Assembly: GCA_026988195.1 (NCBI GenBank)
Contig: JALSLS010000426.1
Coordinates: 1 to 7,579 of the forward strand
Source of the DNA: Methylomonas sp.
Lineage (GTDB): Bacteria; Pseudomonadota; Gammaproteobacteria; Methylococcales; Methylomonadaceae
Length of the DNA stretch: 7,579 nucleotides
Reading direction: 5' to 3'
This document shows, one piece after another, positions 5,091-7,579 of the stretch. The translations under genes and the position numbers were made by a program. The notes under the pieces were generated by a model that saw only the letters and a list, made by a program, of their open reading frames with translations, was not told the DNA's origin and did no database searches. Each line of letters opens with the position of its first letter. The stretch's first letter is position 1.

Positions 5091-6863
5091 GTGAGTAACC
5101 TTAATGAGCATCTGAATGATATTATTCAGAATCAAAAATTAACCTCCTTTTTTCAACCGATTGTTTCACTGATAAAAAGAGATATTTTTGCTTACGAGGC
5201 ACTTATCAGGGGGCCATCAGATAGCCCCCTACACAGCCCACTTAACTTATTTAGTGCGGCAGAACGATTTAAGCAATCACTGACACTTGAAAGAATGTGT
5301 CGAAAAACCAGTATTGAGCAATATTCTGCTTTTAATATACCTCAAAAATTATTTCTTAATGTCAGTCCTGAAGTATTACTTGATACGGCCTTCAAAAAAG
5401 GCGAGACCTTGGCTATCTTAGAAAAGATGGGGCTTTCGGCTTCGCGTGTTGTGATAGAAATAACGGAACATCAGCCAACAGATAGTTATGAAATCATGCG
5501 TAATGCCTTAGAGCATTATCGTAAAATGGGCTTTGAAATAGCACTAGATGACCTAGGAGCCGGGTATTCTAGCTTACGCTTGTGGACAGAGTTAATGCCG
5601 GATTACGTTAAAATTGATCGGCATTTTATTCAGGACATAGATAAGGATTCGGTAAAGCTTAATTTTGTTCGATCTATTCAAAGCATGGCGGCAGCAACTA
5701 ATTGTCAGGTTATTGCCGAAGGTGTGGAAACTGAAGCTGAGTATCATGCAATAGAAAAAATAGGTGTGGCTTTTTGCCAGGGCTATTATTTTGCTCGCCC
5801 AGCAGCAGTACCTGTATTAGATATTCCTGAAGTTTTATTTAAAAAGCATAGCATTAGTGACTTTAAATCGTCATCAAATATCGGGAATATTATTCAAGAA
5901 ATAAAGCCTATATCACCGCAGACTAGCAATAACGATGTATTAGATATTTTTCAAAAAAACAACCAATTAACCATGATTCCACTTGTTAAAGATGGCTTGA
6001 CAGCTGGGCTACTTTATAAAGAACGGTTTTTAACACAGCTTTTTGCGAGCCGATATGGAATTGATTTGCATGGAAAAGATGCTGTTGAAAAGTTTATTGA
6101 TATGGAACCATTTATTTTTGACCATCAATGTGCCATTGAAGAAGTAAGCCAGCAGTTGACCAAAAGTTTACGAACTGATCAAGCGTTTATAATAACAGAA
6201 AATGACAGTTACAAAGGAATAGGTACCGTCAGAGATTTGTTGCAATTGATTACCATTCAGCAAATACAAAATGCACAGCATGCTAACCCATTGACCTTAT
6301 TACCAGGCATTACCCCAATTAATAATATTATTAATCATAATATAACTAAAGGTATACCTTTTTCTATTGGTTATTTTGATCTGGATAATTTCAAGCCATT
6401 TAATGATATTTATGGCTATGACAAAGGTGACCAAGCAATCAAGTTACTAGCAAATCTAATATCTGATAGTATTCCAGAGGGTTCAGGAACTGTGGGTCAC
6501 ATTGGAGGGGATGATTTTATTGTCATTTTTAACCAGCAGAACTTTGAGGTGCTGTGCAAAGAAATACTCACTTCTTTTAAACAGTCAGTGGTGAATTTAT
6601 ATAGTCAAGAACATCAACAAGCAAAAGGAATGCATGCATTTGATAGAGTGGGTAAGCCTTGTTTTTATCCATTACTGAGTCTTTCGATTGGAGTGGTTGA
6701 ATCCAGTACAACGCTTCGTTGTAAATCACATATGGAAATCTCTGACCTAGCTGCTGATGCTAAGCATAAAGCGAAAAAAATACCTGGAAACAGTTACTTT
6801 ATCAACCGGCGAATACCCAATGATACGATGGATAAATCCCCTCTTTATAGCTCTGTGGTATAA
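5091..6863 (+). CDS. EAL-CBS-GGDEF cyclic di-GMP phosphodiesterase/cyclase
   Basis: The 590-residue cytosolic protein joins three modules. EAL (about 15-250) keeps the catalytic set: E36-A37-L38 with R40, N90, E123 (EITEH), D153-D154 (DDLGAGYSS), K174 (KIDR), E210 (EGVE) and Q230 (QGYYF), so c-di-GMP hydrolysis is expected. A pair of CBS-like repeats (about 266-395) may bind a nucleotide. GGDEF (about 399-575) has DLDNFKPFND from D430, but its signature is GGDDF (472-476) and there is no RxxD inhibitory site, so cyclase activity is uncertain; GTP-sensing is an alternative. There is no transmembrane segment. GTG 5091 is chosen because the codon before it is an in-frame TGA and GAAGAGGG (5077-5084) lies six bases upstream; the out-of-frame ATG at 5087 stops after three codons. 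A PhoB box precedes the gene, and the next gene follows after nine bases. Confidence 0.92.
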   Translation: MSNLNEHLNDIIQNQKLTSFFQPIVSLIKRDIFAYEALIRGPSDSPLHSPLNLFSAAERFKQSLTLERMCRKTSIEQYSAFNIPQKLFLNVSPEVLLDTAFKKGETLAILEKMGLSASRVVIEITEHQPTDSYEIMRNALEHYRKMGFEIALDDLGAGYSSLRLWTELMPDYVKIDRHFIQDIDKDSVKLNFVRSIQSMAAATNCQVIAEGVETEAEYHAIEKIGVAFCQGYYFARPAAVPVLDIPEVLFKKHSISDFKSSSNIGNIIQEIKPISPQTSNNDVLDIFQKNNQLTMIPLVKDGLTAGLLYKERFLTQLFASRYGIDLHGKDAVEKFIDMEPFIFDHQCAIEEVSQQLTKSLRTDQAFIITENDSYKGIGTVRDLLQLITIQQIQNAQHANPLTLLPGITPINNIINHNITKGIPFSIGYFDLDNFKPFNDIYGYDKGDQAIKLLANLISDSIPEGSGTVGHIGGDDFIVIFNQQNFEVLCKEILTSFKQSVVNLYSQEHQQAKGMHAFDRVGKPCFYPLLSLSIGVVESSTTLRCKSHMEISDLAADAKHKAKKIPGNSYFINRRIPNDTMDKSPLYSSVV

Positions 6864-6872
6864 ACCGCACCT

Positions 6873-7579
6873 ATGAAAATAAAATATATATCTAAAGTCG
6901 TTAGCATTTTTCTTGTTGTGTTTATAGTCGCCTCTGCTGCCTCTGTATTTTGGTCACTACAACACTTGAATAATGCATTTAGTTTGGTGGAAGAGTTTGG
7001 AAAGATCAGAGGCCAAGTAACACGGAAAATTAACACCCCCATCAATAGCTATCTTGATTCGGGTGATGCAACCCAGCTGACACTGATTGAAAATAATAGC
7101 CAGACATTATTAGATGAGGTTCAACATAACCCAGTACTATCTGATAAGGAAAAAACGGTTTTTATTTCATTACTAAAAGCCATTAGCAACAATGTTATTG
7201 TTGAATTGCGAGCCGCAGGAAAGTTAGCAGATCCACAAATTTTGTTAATAAATAGTGAAAATCAGTTAACTGGAGAGGTCGAGACATTATTAGGGTATGT
7301 CGAAAAATCAACACAAGTTAGCACTCATGTAAAACAACAATATCTGGCTGAGTTATTAAGAATACAGTCATCACTACAGCACCTTGGTTTTAGCCGGTAC
7401 AATTACTTTATTAAAAATAACCCTGCATCAATGCAAGCAATGCAATTGAATGCACAAGAGCTGGCCACTTATACCTCAACACTAGAAAGGTTACCCGCCT
7501 TGGGCATTGCTAGTAAAAAACAGAGTGATGAGGACGACATGTCTGATCTTATGGGTTGGGGGGATGATGAGTCAGCATC
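6873..7579 (+). CDS. Membrane-anchored sensor protein, probably methyl-accepting chemotaxis protein, 3'-truncated
   Basis: From the ATG at 6873 the frame stays open to the window edge, giving 235 residues. The N-terminus has a few basic residues (MKIKYISKVV) and one hydrophobic helix at about 10-30 (SIFLVVFIVASAASVFW), acting as an uncleaved anchor. The rest is a mostly helical, probably periplasmic domain (IRGQVTRKINTPINSYLDSGD from about residue 47, later LLRIQSSLQHLGFSRYNYF). It ends in an acidic stretch with DLMGWGDDES. This arrangement, and the LERLPALGI plus acidic segment, resemble ligand-binding regions of gammaproteobacterial chemoreceptors, but the diagnostic HAMP and signalling domains lie outside the window. 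The start is nine bases after the EAL-GGDEF stop, with no strong RBS, so the two are probably one operon. A histidine kinase or another c-di-GMP protein with the same input domain is the main alternative. Confidence 0.6.
   Translation, partial: MKIKYISKVVSIFLVVFIVASAASVFWSLQHLNNAFSLVEEFGKIRGQVTRKINTPINSYLDSGDATQLTLIENNSQTLLDEVQHNPVLSDKEKTVFISLLKAISNNVIVELRAAGKLADPQILLINSENQLTGEVETLLGYVEKSTQVSTHVKQQYLAELLRIQSSLQHLGFSRYNYFIKNNPASMQAMQLNAQELATYTSTLERLPALGIASKKQSDEDDMSDLMGWGDDESA

Noticed and set aside
5087..5098. Three-codon minigene ATG-AGT-GAG-TAA overlapping the GTG start
   Set aside because: It is only two bases from the RBS and too short to call; it serves only as an argument for the GTG start.
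6845..7045. Minus-strand open frame over the end of the EAL-GGDEF gene and start of the next gene
   Set aside because: The + strand frame from 6873 has a sensible membrane anchor and stays open to the window edge; the minus frame has no support.

Overview
The window comes from a bacterium, most likely a gammaproteobacterium with AT-rich DNA. The evidence is the fused SpmA-SpmB membrane protein next to an MtaB-type tRNA methylthiotransferase, the MJ1255/VC2487-type glycosyltransferase, Pho boxes of the E. coli PhoB type, an EAL-CBS-GGDEF protein, and a nested-hairpin repeat of the REP/RAYT-associated kind. From memory, such repeats are common in Methylococcales and sulfur-oxidising gammaproteobacteria. 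A methanotroph-like host is possible but not demonstrated. All genes are on the + strand.

Region 1 (1-2056) holds the 3' part of a fused spmA-spmB gene. It overlaps by one base (TAATG) a complete radical-SAM tRNA methylthiotransferase gene (mtaB), so the two are probably one transcription unit. Region 2 (2057-2609) holds a small lipoprotein gene with its own -10 box and RBS. Its mature part has no proline or aromatic residues and looks like a long amphipathic helix. Region 3 (2610-3186) is a 577-base gap. It contains a weak terminator-like hairpin, a nested-palindrome repeat (2717-2784), a second palindrome (2923-2949), and a candidate PhoB-dependent promoter at its right end.

Region 4 (3187-4748) is a tightly coupled pair: a PAP2-family membrane phosphatase with all catalytic motifs, overlapping by ATGA a GT-B glycosyltransferase. 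Region 5 (4749-5090) is a 342-base gap. It carries an almost perfect PhoB box (17 of 18 bases) and a perfect 9-bp inverted repeat just in front of the next gene. Region 6 (5091-7579) holds a GTG-started EAL-CBS-GGDEF protein, followed after 9 bases by the start of a membrane-anchored sensor protein, probably a chemoreceptor, that runs off the window.

The most interesting reading is that two neighbouring transcription units are each preceded by a PhoB-type site at the right distance from a start site. One encodes a phosphatase plus glycosyltransferase that could turn phosphatidic acid into diacylglycerol and then a phosphorus-free glycolipid. The other encodes a c-di-GMP enzyme and a putative chemoreceptor. 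Together they would make a local phosphate-starvation module that joins membrane lipid remodelling to a change in motility or biofilm behaviour. The sites and protein motifs are seen directly; the regulation and the pathway are inferred.
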